From Niveispirillum sp. (lineage in GTDB: Bacteria; Pseudomonadota; Alphaproteobacteria; Azospirillales; Azospirillaceae), in the NCBI RefSeq assembly GCF_017996735.1, contig NZ_JAGOGJ010000007.1:52544-116543 (forward strand): a stretch of DNA of 64,000 bases, in the 5' to 3' direction. A program made the position numbers and the translations under genes. Under the pieces are notes generated by a model, which had not been told where the DNA came from, did not search any database, and saw nothing but the letters and a program-made list of their open reading frames with translations. Below are positions 1 through 10,502 of the stretch, piece by piece; positions within the stretch are counted from its first letter, which is position 1; every line of letters starts with the position of its first letter.

Positions 1-111
1 GACGTCATCATGCCCCACAATACCCGCCGCCGCCTGTGCAAGGCGCTGTCGATGCTGAAGAACAAGCAGCTCCAGAACCCCTGGAAAAAGCACGATAATC
101 TGCCGCTGTAA
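1..111 (+). CDS. pccB: Propionyl-CoA carboxylase beta subunit, C-terminal end (partial)
   Basis: The window opens inside a reading frame whose last 36 codons end in the stop TAA at 109-111. The tail, with IMPHNTRRRL and then NPWKKHDNLPL, is the characteristic C-terminus of the carboxyltransferase (beta) subunit of propionyl-CoA/acyl-CoA carboxylases. This subunit moves the carboxyl group from carboxybiotin to propionyl-CoA. Its partner, the biotinylated alpha subunit, starts 168 bases downstream on the same strand, as expected for a pcc operon. Only the tail is visible, so the active site cannot be checked, and a related acyl-CoA carboxylase specificity cannot be excluded from this piece alone. 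Confidence 0.85.
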   Translation, partial: DVIMPHNTRRRLCKALSMLKNKQLQNPWKKHDNLPL

Positions 112-120
112 CTCCATCTT

Positions 121-246
121 CCCTCGCCCACGAACGGGGGAGAGGGAGGGGCTCGGGAGGGTGAGGGGAAAACGTTGCATATACCCTCACCCTCCCACCC
201 GCTGACGCGGGCGGGCCCCTCTCTCTCCCGCTGATGCGGGAGAGGG
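121..246. repeat. Paired inverted hairpin repeat, family A (copy 1)
   Basis: Two units face each other: one from CCCTCGCCC (121) to GTGAGGG (about 166), and one from CCCTCACCCTCCC (184) to GAGAGGG (246). Each contains short hairpins, for example CCCGC-TGAC-GCGGG. The same arrangement recurs at 27371-27430 (single unit), 44609-44743 and 63578-63730. The pair fills most of the pccB-pccA gap and ends about 20 bases before the ribosome binding site of pccA. No coding potential is apparent. The function is unknown. Confidence 0.8.
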
Positions 247-278
247 CACGAAAGCGCCCGCCTCGGAGGCACACGCCC

Positions 279-2279
<2,001 letters not shown>

Positions 2280-2306
2280 GCGTAACGGCAGGGGAATGAT
2301 GGGCTC

Positions 2307-2732
2307 ATGCAACAGGCCACAAACATATTTCGGGTGATCTTGATGATCACCGTGGCCGGGGTGGGCTACATAATACTGCTCTTCCTGCTGTCGTCCCTGC
2401 TGCCCAGGCCGGAAGCCGGTTGGGCGGTGATGTTGCGGGATGCTGCGCTTAACCTGCTGCTGGCGTTTGGTCTCGGCATGGTGCAATGGCGGGCTAACTC
2501 CCGCCATCGCGATGCGATTGCCCTGGGGACCGGGGTCGCGCTCTCGTTGTTCTGGATGGTGGGCAGCCTTCCGCTGCAACAACCGGCAACGATGGTGAAG
2601 CTGACGCTGCCGGATGCCCCGATAGCGTCGCACGGCGGTATTCCCGACGACCAGCCCCTGTATCCCTTTGCCATGATGCTGACCACCGTCGCTGGATTGG
2701 TGGCAACTTGGCGATGGCGGAGAATATCATGA
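2307..2732 (+). CDS. Small membrane protein of unknown function
   Basis: This 141-residue protein is not recognised. It shows about four hydrophobic stretches: residues about 8-32, 42-60, 72-90 and 118-135. The sequence between the third and fourth is hydrophilic and may face the periplasm. It begins 28 bases after pccA and is followed by the mutase gene, so it may be cotranscribed with propionate genes. No motif points to a function and a role in propionate metabolism is only suggested by position. Codon use resembles the neighbours, though the GC content is slightly lower. A purine-rich GGGG about 12 bases upstream is a weak ribosome binding site. Confidence 0.6.
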   Translation: MQQATNIFRVILMITVAGVGYIILLFLLSSLLPRPEAGWAVMLRDAALNLLLAFGLGMVQWRANSRHRDAIALGTGVALSLFWMVGSLPLQQPATMVKLTLPDAPIASHGGIPDDQPLYPFAMMLTTVAGLVATWRWRRIS

Positions 2733-2838
2733 TGGCTCATCGCCATGTTCCGTGCGGCAACACGAATGCCGGCCACTGTCTGAGTCACACCGCTACAATC
2801 ATGCGGAAATTTGAATTTGCCTCCCGCGGAGATCGCCC

Positions 2839-4995
2839 ATGACCACCCAGTTCCCGACCAAGACCCTCGCCGACTGGGAAGCGCTCGCCGCCAAGGATGC
2901 CGGCAAGGATGCGCAACTCTCCGACCTGACCCGCACCACGGCAGAAGGTCTGGCGGTCAAGCCGCTCTACACGGCCGAGGACCTCGCCGATCTGGAGACG
3001 GTGGGCACCCTCCCCGGCTTCGCGCCCTTCACGCGTGGCCCCCGTGCCACCATGTATGCGGTGAAGCCCTGGACCATCCGCCAATATGCGGGCTTCTCCA
3101 CGGCGGAAGAGAGCAACCGCTTCTACCGCGCCAATCTGGCCGCAGGGCAAATGGGCCTGTCGGTGGCCTTCGATCTGGCCACCCATCGCGGCTATGACAG
3201 CGACCATCCCCGCGTCGTGGGTGATGTCGGCAAGGCCGGCGTGGCGATCGACAGCGTCGAGGATATGAAGATCCTGTTCGACGGCATCCCGCTCGACAAG
3301 ATGTCCGTCTCCATGACCATGAACGGCGCCGTTCTGCCCATCCTGGCCATGTATATCGTGGCCGGCGAGGAGCAGGGCGTCCCGACGGAGAAGCTGTCCG
3401 GGACCATTCAGAATGATATTCTGAAGGAGTTCATGGTCCGCAACACCTATATCTACCCGCCCGAACCCAGCATGCGGATCATCGCCGATATCATCGAATA
3501 TACGGCGAATTTCATGCCCAAGTTCAACTCCATCTCCATCTCCGGCTATCATATGCAGGAGGCCGGCGCCACGGCGGTGCAGGAGCTGGCCTTCACCTTG
3601 GCCGACGGCATGGAATATGTCCGCGCCGCCCTGGCCAAGGGCCTGAACGTGGACAAGTTCGCCCCGCGCCTGTCCTTCTTCTTCGCCATCGGCATGGACT
3701 TCTTCATGGAAGTCGCCAAGCTGCGCGCCGCCCGCCTGTTGTGGGCCAAGCTGATGGACAAGCATTTCCAGCCCAAGGATGCCCGTTCCCTTGCGCTCCG
3801 CACCCATTGCCAGACCTCGGGCGTGTCCTTGACCGAACAGGACCCCTACAACAACGTCATCCGCACGACGATCGAGGCGATGGCCGCCATCATGGGCGGC
3901 ACGCAGAGCCTGCACACAAACAGCTTTGACGAGGCGCTGGGCCTGCCCACGCCGTTCAGCGCCCGCATCGCCCGCAATACACAGTTGATCATCGCCGAGG
4001 AAACCCGCATCCCGCATGTGGTCGATCCGCTGGGCGGCAGCTATTATGTCGAACACCTCACCGCCTCCCTGGCCGAGGCGGCGGAAAAGCTGATCGATCA
4101 GGTCGAGGAAATGGGCGGCATGACCAAGGCCGTGGAAAGCGGCCTGCCCAAGCTGATGATCGAGGAAGCCGCCGCACGGCGTCAGGCCCGCATCGACCGG
4201 GGCGAGGAAGTGATCGTCGGCGTCAACAAGTACCGTCCGCAGAACCCGGAAAAGGTGGACGTTCTCGACATCGACAACACCGCCGTGCGCGAGGCCCAGG
4301 TCGCCCTGTTGCAACGCATCCGGGCCACCCGAGACGATGCCAAGGTGAAGGAAACCCTGGCCGCCCTGACCCAGGCCGCGCGGGAGAAGTCCGGCAACCT
4401 GCTGGCCCTGGCGGTGGATGCCGCCCGCGCCCGCGCCACCGTTGGAGAGATTTCCGACGCCATGGAAGAAGTCTTCACGCGCCACCGCGCCACCATCCGT
4501 TCCGTCTCCGGTGTCTATGGTGCCGCTTATGAGGGCGATGCCGGCTTCCAGCAGATCCAGAAGGACGTGGCCAGCTTCGCCGAGACGGAGGGCCGCCGCC
4601 CCCGCATGCTGGTGGTGAAGATGGGCCAGGACGGCCATGACCGCGGCGCCAAGGTCATCGCCACCGCCTTTGCCGATATCGGCTTTGACGTCGATGTCGG
4701 CGCCCTGTTCCAGACCCCGGAAGAGGCCGCCCGCCAGGCCATCGAAAACGACGTGCATGTCGTGGGCGTCTCCAGCCTGGCCGCCGGCCATAAGACGCTG
4801 GTTCCGCAACTGGCCGCCGCGCTGAAGGAGCAGGGGGCCGGTGACATCCTGATCGTCTGCGGCGGCGTCATCCCGCCCCAGGATTACGAATTCCTGCTGA
4901 ATGCCGGTGCGTCGGCCATTTACGGCCCCGGAACGAACATTCCCAAGGCTGCTGCCGAGATCATGTCCATGATCCGCGCCAAACGCGGCGCCTGA
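2839..4995 (+). CDS. scpA: Methylmalonyl-CoA mutase (adenosylcobalamin-dependent)
   Basis: This 718-residue protein converts (R)-methylmalonyl-CoA to succinyl-CoA in the cytoplasm, using adenosylcobalamin. The N-terminal two thirds is the substrate-binding TIM barrel, with the family signatures [10 protein letters not shown] and [12 protein letters not shown]. The C-terminal domain (about 585-718) is the B12-binding Rossmann fold with the motif DGHDRG at 598-603, placing the lower cobalt ligand at His600. Length and sequence fit the single-chain large-subunit type; no small subunit (mutA) is adjacent. It completes the propionyl-CoA pathway begun by pccBA. Methylmalonyl-CoA epimerase and the MeaB-type chaperone GTPase are not in the window. 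Confidence 0.96.
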   Translation: MTTQFPTKTLADWEALAAKDAGKDAQLSDLTRTTAEGLAVKPLYTAEDLADLETVGTLPGFAPFTRGPRATMYAVKPWTIRQYAGFSTAEESNRFYRANLAAGQMGLSVAFDLATHRGYDSDHPRVVGDVGKAGVAIDSVEDMKILFDGIPLDKMSVSMTMNGAVLPILAMYIVAGEEQGVPTEKLSGTIQNDILKEFMVRNTYIYPPEPSMRIIADIIEYTANFMPKFNSISISGYHMQEAGATAVQELAFTLADGMEYVRAALAKGLNVDKFAPRLSFFFAIGMDFFMEVAKLRAARLLWAKLMDKHFQPKDARSLALRTHCQTSGVSLTEQDPYNNVIRTTIEAMAAIMGGTQSLHTNSFDEALGLPTPFSARIARNTQLIIAEETRIPHVVDPLGGSYYVEHLTASLAEAAEKLIDQVEEMGGMTKAVESGLPKLMIEEAAARRQARIDRGEEVIVGVNKYRPQNPEKVDVLDIDNTAVREAQVALLQRIRATRDDAKVKETLAALTQAAREKSGNLLALAVDAARARATVGEISDAMEEVFTRHRATIRSVSGVYGAAYEGDAGFQQIQKDVASFAETEGRRPRMLVVKMGQDGHDRGAKVIATAFADIGFDVDVGALFQTPEEAARQAIENDVHVVGVSSLAAGHKTLVPQLAAALKEQGAGDILIVCGGVIPPQDYEFLLNAGASAIYGPGTNIPKAAAEIMSMIRAKRGA

Positions 4996-5010
4996 CCTTC
5001 ACTTCACCCC

Positions 5011-5042
5011 CGCGCCCCCTCCACAAGAGGGGAGAGGGCGCG
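5011..5042. terminator. GC-rich hairpin between convergent scpA and glk
   Basis: CGCGCCCCCTC and GAGGGG-AGAGGGCGCG form a strong inverted repeat around the loop CACAA. It sits just past the mutase stop, in the gap between two convergent genes. There is no clear T run, so it may be a transcription barrier of either polarity or a worn copy of the CCCTC/GAGGG repeat family seen elsewhere in the window. Confidence 0.45.
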
Positions 5043-5087
5043 GCCCCGGCCCGTCAGGGCCAGGAAAGGGCAGGGAGTTGAATGCCG

Positions 5088-6059
5088 TTACTTCCCCACC
5101 CGCCGGACATGGGCGGCCAGACCCAGGAAGGCGGGGTAGGGGTGGGTGACGACATAGGTGGGGATGGGCCCCAGGAAGGCGCGCATGCGGCCCTTTTCCA
5201 CGAACCGCTTGCGGAAGCGGCTATGGGTGAACCAGGTCAGGAAGCGGGGAATGATGCCGCCGGCGATGAAGACGCCGCCGCGTGAGCCCAGCGACAGGGC
5301 CAGATTGCCGGCCACGGCGCCCAGCATGGCGCAGAACATGTCCAGCGCCTCCACACAGATGGCGTCGCGCTTGCCCACGGCGCGGTCGGAAATCTCGGCG
5401 GCGGTCAGCTTTTCCGGCTCCACCCCGTCCAGGAAGCAGAGCGTTTCATAAAGGTTGACGAGGCCGGGGCCGCAAACCAGCCGTTCGGCCGAGACATGTT
5501 CGAACTGTTTGCGCAATTGCGACAGGACGGCACTTTCGCGATCGGTGATGGGGGCCATGGTGACATGCCCGCCCTCTGTTGCCAGGGCCGTGAAATGACC
5601 GGCGCTGTCGGGCACCAGGGCCGAAACGCCCAGGCCCGAACCCGGCCCCAGAACCGCGATGGGAGAGCCGGCGACCGGGTCGCCATCGCCCACCTGGGTA
5701 TAATCATCGGGCGTCAGTTCGGGGATGCCCAGCGCCACGGCGGTGAAATCATTGATCAGGTCCAGGCGCGCCAGACCCAGATCATGCGCCACGGCCTTGA
5801 TGGAGAATTCCCAGGCCAGATTGGTCATGCGGATCAGGTCGCCCGTGACCGGGGAGGCGACGGCGAAGGTGGCGATTTGCACCTTGCCCACCAGATCCTG
5901 GATTTTCAGGTAGGTCAGCGCCGCATCCTGCAAGGTGGGATAGTCGGCGCAGCGCAGCACCTGTTCGTTATAGGGCGCACCGGTCGGCCCCACCAGGGCG
6001 AAGCGGGCATTGGTGCCGCCGATATCGGCGATCAGGAAGGGGGCGGTACCGTCGGTCAT
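5088..6059 (-). CDS. glk: Glucokinase
   Basis: This 323-residue cytoplasmic enzyme phosphorylates glucose with ATP. It belongs to the proteobacterial Glk family, not the ROK family. Near the N-terminus LIADIGGTNARFAL is the phosphate-binding loop, LINDFTAVALGIP is the sugar-binding segment with the catalytic Asp, and EGGHVTMAP follows in the middle. Length matches the family (about 320). The gene starts 43 bases after the LacI-type regulator gene on the same strand and is probably cotranscribed with it. That links sugar phosphorylation to the carriers and glucoamylase encoded next door, which would deliver free glucose. Confidence 0.93.
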   Translation of the reverse strand: MTDGTAPFLIADIGGTNARFALVGPTGAPYNEQVLRCADYPTLQDAALTYLKIQDLVGKVQIATFAVASPVTGDLIRMTNLAWEFSIKAVAHDLGLARLDLINDFTAVALGIPELTPDDYTQVGDGDPVAGSPIAVLGPGSGLGVSALVPDSAGHFTALATEGGHVTMAPITDRESAVLSQLRKQFEHVSAERLVCGPGLVNLYETLCFLDGVEPEKLTAAEISDRAVGKRDAICVEALDMFCAMLGAVAGNLALSLGSRGGVFIAGGIIPRFLTWFTHSRFRKRFVEKGRMRAFLGPIPTYVVTHPYPAFLGLAAHVRRVGK

Positions 6060-6101
6060 GGGTGTCGTTCCAGGCGGGCGGAGAGGCGGTTTGGAAATGG
6101 G

Positions 6102-7187
6102 TCAGGCACTGCGCACGGGACGCAGCGCCGCACCGGGCTGGCCAGGGGCCGGGCCGGTGGACCCGCGGATGATCAGGGAATGGTCAAGCTGCCGGTGCGG
6201 CATGGGGTTTTCCCACACGCCCGCATCCTTGCGCTTGATCAGTTCCAGCAGAATATCGGCGGCGGCTTCGGCCATCTGGATCACGGGCTGGCGAATGGTC
6301 ACCAATTGCGGCCAGACCATGCTGGCGATGGGCATGTCGTCGAAACCGACCACGGAAAGCTGTTCGGGCACGGTGATGCCCATGCCATGCGCCACCGCCA
6401 GGGTGGCGGCGGCCATTTCGTCATTCGATGCCAGGATGGCGGTGGGCCGGTCGGCCCGTTCCAGCAGCCGCGTGGCGGCCGGCAGGGCAGCGCTATAGTT
6501 GAATTCCCCGATCTCGATCAGGTCGGGCATGGGGGCCAGACCATGGTCGGCCAGCGCCTCGCAAAAGCCGGCATAGCGCAGGCGGGTGGCGGCATGCTGC
6601 GCCTTGCCCTTGATGAAGCCGATGCGCCGGTGGCCCAGATTGATCAGATGCTCGGTCAGGTCGCGCGTCGCCTTCCATTCATCGATGCGCACGATGGGCG
6701 AGGTGTCGATATCCCGGTCGGGCGCGATGCGCACATAAGGCACGCCGGCCCGTTGCAGCACATTCAGCACGATGGGATTGTCGGTGACGGGCGGGGTCAG
6801 GACCACGCCGGCCATACGCACCTGATTGACCAGGGCGGCGGCGCGTTCCTCCACATCCGGGGCGTTATAGGCGATTTCCTCGATCAGCAGATGATAACCG
6901 GCGGCGCGGCAGCGGTTCAGCATGCCCAACTGAATGTCGTGCGTGTACTGGCCGCCGGTATCGCCATAAAAATGGCCGATCAGGAAAGAGCGTTCGCCGG
7001 CCAGACTGCGCGCCGACAGCGAGGGCTGATAGCCAAGCTGCGTGATGGCCGCCTGCACCCGCTGGCGCACCACGTCGCGGACATTCGGTTCCTTGTTCAT
7101 CACGCGGCTGACGGTCTTGATCGACACCTCGGCCAGGGCCGCGACGTCGTTGATCGTCGGCTTGCGATGCGACTGCGCCATTTTCAC
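6102..7187 (-). CDS. LacI-family sugar-responsive transcriptional repressor
   Basis: A 361-residue regulator with an N-terminal LacI helix-turn-helix (TINDVAALAEVSIKTVSRVMN, hinge near LSARSLAG) and a periplasmic-binding-protein-like effector domain (about 70-340). GTG at 7187 is preferred because GGGAG lies 5 bases upstream; ATG at 7181 is the alternative. The gene lies upstream of glk and downstream of a sugar carrier gene, so it likely controls this sugar block. LacI-like palindromes with a central CG occur at 8628-8641, 10189-10202 and 10411-10424. The effector is not visible from sequence; a glucose- or maltooligosaccharide-derived signal is an inference from the neighbouring GH15 and glucokinase. 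Confidence 0.93.
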   Translation of the reverse strand: MKMAQSHRKPTINDVAALAEVSIKTVSRVMNKEPNVRDVVRQRVQAAITQLGYQPSLSARSLAGERSFLIGHFYGDTGGQYTHDIQLGMLNRCRAAGYHLLIEEIAYNAPDVEERAAALVNQVRMAGVVLTPPVTDNPIVLNVLQRAGVPYVRIAPDRDIDTSPIVRIDEWKATRDLTEHLINLGHRRIGFIKGKAQHAATRLRYAGFCEALADHGLAPMPDLIEIGEFNYSAALPAATRLLERADRPTAILASNDEMAAATLAVAHGMGITVPEQLSVVGFDDMPIASMVWPQLVTIRQPVIQMAEAAADILLELIKRKDAGVWENPMPHRQLDHSLIIRGSTGPAPGQPGAALRPVRSA

Positions 7188-7259
7188 TGAATCTCCCGGT
7201 TTGACCGGTGTAATTGTCTGCCTATTCGATTGCCGGGTCCACCATCAAAAGCCGCAAAA

Positions 7260-7286
7260 GTGGCGGAACCATGCGGGTTCCGCCAC
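7260..7286 (-). terminator. Rho-independent terminator of the MFS sugar carrier gene
   Basis: A perfect 11-bp stem (GTGGCGGAACC paired with GGTTCCGCCAC, 5-base loop) is followed on the minus strand by TTTT. It lies 18 bases after the stop of the carrier gene and before the lacI-glk pair, so it probably separates the two transcripts. Confidence 0.75.
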
Positions 7287-7304
7287 GAAAACGGCCCCGA
7301 CCCG

Positions 7305-8582
7305 TCAGCGGATGCGGCCGTAGCCGTTTTCCAGCGAACCGTTGGTGCATTTCAGGCCGAAAGCCACGATCACCAGATAGCAGACCACCGGCACGATCAT
7401 CGAGATATGCAGGTTGGTGGCATCGGCGAACAGGCCTGTCAGCACCGGCACCACGGCCCCACCGACGATGGACAGGCAGAGCAGGCCCGACGCGGCCGGC
7501 GTCTGGTCATCCATGTCCTTCACCGAGAGCGAGAAGATGGTGGGGAACATGATGGAGTTGAACAGACCGATGGCGATGGCACTGTAGGCCGACAGCGGGC
7601 CGGTGGTGAAACCGGAGATGGCAGCCAGCACGGTGGTCATGATGGCGCAGAAGGCCAGCACACGGGACGGCGCGATCTTCGACATGGCGGCAGAGCCGAT
7701 GAAGCGGCCGACCATGGCCCCGCCCCAATAGAAGGCCAGATACTTGGTCGCCTGTTCTTCGGTCAGGCCCAGCGTGCTTTCCAGGCCCAGATAGTTGATC
7801 ATCAGCGAGCCAATGGCCACTTCCGCACCGACATAGACAAAAATGCACAGCGCGCCGAAGGCCAGACGCGGATTTTCCGTCAGCGACGGCATGTGCCAAT
7901 GGGCCGTTTCCCGGCGCACCACCTTTTCCTTGCCGCGCAGCGTCCAGAACAGGGCGGCCACGGCGAACATCATGCCGGCCAGCACGATGCAGGGCGTTTC
8001 CAGAACGCGCAACATGGTGGTGGCAGAGCCTTCGCCGGCGGGCACAACCTCTGTCACCGCGTCGAAGATGATGGCGCCGGCCAGCAGCGGGCCGATGAAG
8101 GTGGCGACCGAATTGAAGGCCTGCGCCAGGGTCAGGCGCTGCGGTGCAGTTTCCGGCGAGCCCAGGCCCGAGGTAAGCGGGTTCATCACCACCTGGATCA
8201 TCGTCACGCCGGTGGCGATGATGAACAGGGCCAGCAGAAACACCCAATATTGCGCAATCTCGATCGCGGGCACGAACAGCAGGATGCCCAGACCGACGGT
8301 GACGAAGCCGACAATGGCGCCGCGCAGATAGCCCAGACGGTCAAGCACGCGGCTGGCCGGCAGGGAGATCAGGAAATAAGCCAGGAAGTAGCAGAACTGC
8401 GTCAGCATCGCCTCGGCATAGCCCAGGCTGAAGGCCGCCTTGAACTTCGCCACCAGCGGGTCGACCAGAACGGTCACAAAACCCACGACGAAGAACAGCA
8501 TGAAGGTGAAAGGCAGCATCGAACGGGCCACCGGGAACGTGCTGTCCCCCCCGGATGCGGCAATAGGACCGGACTGCGCCAA
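7305..8582 (-). CDS. MFS sugar carrier, glucose/galactose (GluP/FucP) type
   Basis: A 425-residue inner-membrane carrier with about 12 hydrophobic helices. It resembles the FucP/GluP branch of the major facilitator superfamily, which imports hexoses with protons. Recognisable segments are the N-terminal FFVVGFVTVLVDPLV helix, FVYVGAEVAIGSLM, and GLFNSIMFPTIFSL near the C-terminal helices. The open frame extends upstream to 8750, but TTG at 8582 is chosen because GGGGAGG lies 5 bases before it and the upstream codons encode a charged, unrelated stretch. Glucose or galactose as substrate is inferred from the family and from the adjacent glucokinase. A LacI-like operator lies 46 bases upstream of the start. 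Confidence 0.88.
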   Translation of the reverse strand: MAQSGPIAASGGDSTFPVARSMLPFTFMLFFVVGFVTVLVDPLVAKFKAAFSLGYAEAMLTQFCYFLAYFLISLPASRVLDRLGYLRGAIVGFVTVGLGILLFVPAIEIAQYWVFLLALFIIATGVTMIQVVMNPLTSGLGSPETAPQRLTLAQAFNSVATFIGPLLAGAIIFDAVTEVVPAGEGSATTMLRVLETPCIVLAGMMFAVAALFWTLRGKEKVVRRETAHWHMPSLTENPRLAFGALCIFVYVGAEVAIGSLMINYLGLESTLGLTEEQATKYLAFYWGGAMVGRFIGSAAMSKIAPSRVLAFCAIMTTVLAAISGFTTGPLSAYSAIAIGLFNSIMFPTIFSLSVKDMDDQTPAASGLLCLSIVGGAVVPVLTGLFADATNLHISMIVPVVCYLVIVAFGLKCTNGSLENGYGRIR

Positions 8583-8627
8583 GGCGACCTCCCCATATTT
8601 TGCTTTGTCCCGACATGTCGCAGAAAT

Positions 8628-8641
8628 TGACAACGCTGTCG
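8628..8641. promoter_or_regulatory. LacI-type operator candidate upstream of the MFS carrier
   Basis: TGACAACGCTGTCG has the inverted GACA/TGTC arms and central CG typical of LacI-family sites. It lies 46 bases upstream of the carrier start, in the divergent region shared with the GPH symporter. Its first ten bases, TGACAACGCT, also occur in the reverse complement of the site at 10189-10202, which suggests a shared regulator, most simply the LacI protein encoded at 6102-7187. Confidence 0.5.
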
Positions 8642-8832
8642 ACACCAAATTGTACGAACGGTTCCTTTTCTGCCGATTCCCGTAACGATGCAACAGGAAA
8701 ACGGGTATGTTCGGGTAATTTCGTAAACGGTCTTGGCAGAGGCGCTTCAACCATGTTCAGTGATGGGCAACAAGAAGCGCCGGGGACAGGTGGAAACCAC
8801 CGCTACCGGGGCGTCCCTGGGAGGACAAGCCA

Positions 8833-10185
8833 TTGGAGCGCAAGGCAGGCACGTTGAGCCTTGGCCGGAAGTTCGGCTATGGGCTGGGGGATTTCGGTCT
8901 GAACCTGCACTGGCAGGGCATGGGCCTGTTCCTGACTTTTTTCCAGACGGAGATCATGGGCCTGTCGCCCCTGTGGGCCGGGCTGACCTTCTTCATCGCG
9001 GCCCTGTGGGACGGGATCACCGACCCGATCATGGGTGTGATCGCCGACCGCACGCGCGGCCGCTGGGGCAGCCACCGGCCCTATCTTCTGTTCGGGGCGG
9101 TGCCGCTGGCGGCCAGCTTGGCGCTGGCCTTCACGGCGCCGGGACTGACCGGCATGGCGGCGGTCATGTATGGCCTGGCCACGCATATGCTGCTGCGCAC
9201 CACCTATACGGTGGTGGCCATCCCTTATTCCAGCCTGTCCGCCCGCATGACCAGTGACGCGGACGAGCGCACGTCCCTGACCGGGTGGCGCATGCAGTTC
9301 GCCTTTCTGGGCGGGGCGGCCGTGTCCTGGATGATGCCGGTCCTGGCCAAGGAATTCGCCGATGTGGACGGGGCCCAGGGCTATGCTATCGCGGCCAGCA
9401 TCATCGGGGCGATTTCCGCCTTGGCCTTTGTCCTCTGTTTCCTGATCGTGCGCGAACAGCCCGTGGCGGAAAGCCGCCTGCCGCCGACAGGGGGAATGTG
9501 GCCGGAGCTGAAAGGGTTCATGCGGCTGGTGCGGCGGGGCGGACCGACGGTGCAGCTTTATCTCTGCATCCTGGTTTCCCAGATCATGGTACCGCTGCAG
9601 GCCCGCAACTATCTGTATTTCTTCAAATATGGCCTGGGCGACATGAGCCGGGCCGATCGGGCCATGGCCCTGTTCGGGATCATCAATGTCGTGTGCGTGC
9701 CGCTCTGGGTCTGGCTGATCCGGCGGACGGAGAAACGTACCGGCTTCATGGTGGGCGGCACGCTGTTCGCGCTGGGCAGTGCCGGATTCGCGCTGATGCC
9801 GGACTGGACCTACTGGACCGGGTTCCTGCCGCTGGCGGTGGCCTGTGCCGGGCACACGGCCTATGCCGTCTGCATCTGGGCCATGCTGCCCGACAGCGTG
9901 GACTGGAGCGAATGGCGGTTCCGGCGGCGTGACGAGGGCAAGATTTTCGGGTTGGCCGCCTTTCTGCAAAAGGCGGCGCTGGGCGTTTCCGGCCTGCTGA
10001 TGGCCGCGATTTTCCACGGTTTCGATGTGACCAAGGGCCAGGGGGAGGCGTCGGAGGCGGGCCTGCGCGTCGTCATGGGCGTGATCCCGCTGGCCGGCAT
10101 CCTGGCCGCCATGTTCATCATGCGCGATTACCGCCTGGATTTCCGGCGCCATGCACGCATCGTGGAACGCCTGGGTAACCGGTGA
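8833..10185 (+). CDS. GPH-family (MelB-like) sugar:cation symporter
   Basis: A 450-residue, 12-helix carrier of the glycoside-pentoside-hexuronide:cation symporter family. The N-terminal part has KFGYGLGDFGLNL and the family's DGITDPIMGVIADRTRGRWGSHRPY signature (helix 2 to the cytoplasmic loop, about residues 58-82), with the aspartates used for cation coupling. The start is TTG at 8833 with GGGAGGA 7 bases upstream; an ATG start is not available without losing the first helix. It is divergent from the MFS hexose carrier and followed by the exported module protein and glucoamylase, so an oligosaccharide such as maltose or a related glycoside is a plausible substrate, but specificity cannot be read from the sequence. 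Confidence 0.88.
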   Translation: MERKAGTLSLGRKFGYGLGDFGLNLHWQGMGLFLTFFQTEIMGLSPLWAGLTFFIAALWDGITDPIMGVIADRTRGRWGSHRPYLLFGAVPLAASLALAFTAPGLTGMAAVMYGLATHMLLRTTYTVVAIPYSSLSARMTSDADERTSLTGWRMQFAFLGGAAVSWMMPVLAKEFADVDGAQGYAIAASIIGAISALAFVLCFLIVREQPVAESRLPPTGGMWPELKGFMRLVRRGGPTVQLYLCILVSQIMVPLQARNYLYFFKYGLGDMSRADRAMALFGIINVVCVPLWVWLIRRTEKRTGFMVGGTLFALGSAGFALMPDWTYWTGFLPLAVACAGHTAYAVCIWAMLPDSVDWSEWRFRRRDEGKIFGLAAFLQKAALGVSGLLMAAIFHGFDVTKGQGEASEAGLRVVMGVIPLAGILAAMFIMRDYRLDFRRHARIVERLGNR

Positions 10186-10188
10186 CAT

Positions 10189-10202
10189 TGTTAGCGTTGT
10201 CA
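10189..10202. promoter_or_regulatory. LacI-type operator candidate 1 upstream of the module protein
   Basis: TGTTAGCGTTGTCA begins 4 bases after the stop of the symporter gene. Its reverse complement shares TGACAACGCT with the site at 8628-8641. The 317-base gap from 10186 to 10502 holds no gene; apart from this site and the one at 10411 nothing else was recognised in it. Confidence 0.45.
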
Positions 10203-10410
10203 GGGATTTCAGCCAGTAGGCGGACATTTATGACAAATGGACGGTCAGGGCCGGCTGCGGGTCCGGTGCCAAAGGTTGTATTGTCGTCACGTATTCATGT
10301 TATGGCGCCGCTCAGGTCGAACCGATGGCGCGCCCGGTTGGCGAAGGTCTGACAGTCATGCCGTCAAGTCTCTCTGGCGAGGGGACCAACCTGTGCCAAT
10401 GGCCGCCGGT

Positions 10411-10424
10411 TGATAGCGCTCACA
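10411..10424. promoter_or_regulatory. LacI-type operator candidate 2 upstream of the module protein
   Basis: TGATAGCGCTCACA has a perfect AGCGCT core and outer TG/CA symmetry, as in LacI-family operators of alphaproteobacterial sugar loci. It lies 79 bases before the start of the exported module protein. Ten of its 14 positions obey two-fold symmetry. Confidence 0.5.
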
Positions 10425-10502
10425 TTTTTCGTTGATCCCCCTCCCAAGGAACGCTTTACTGTCCGCACCAAAGAACCCGGTGAACGGGTAAAGGGAGGAA
10501 AC

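Noticed and set aside
2785..4809. A 674-codon open frame on the minus strand opposite methylmalonyl-CoA mutase, and similar long antisense frames at 5496-7190, 11594-13690 and 28426-30540.
   Set aside because: They lie opposite strongly supported genes, have low-complexity Gly/His/Gln/Arg composition typical of antisense reading in GC-rich DNA, and show no domain.
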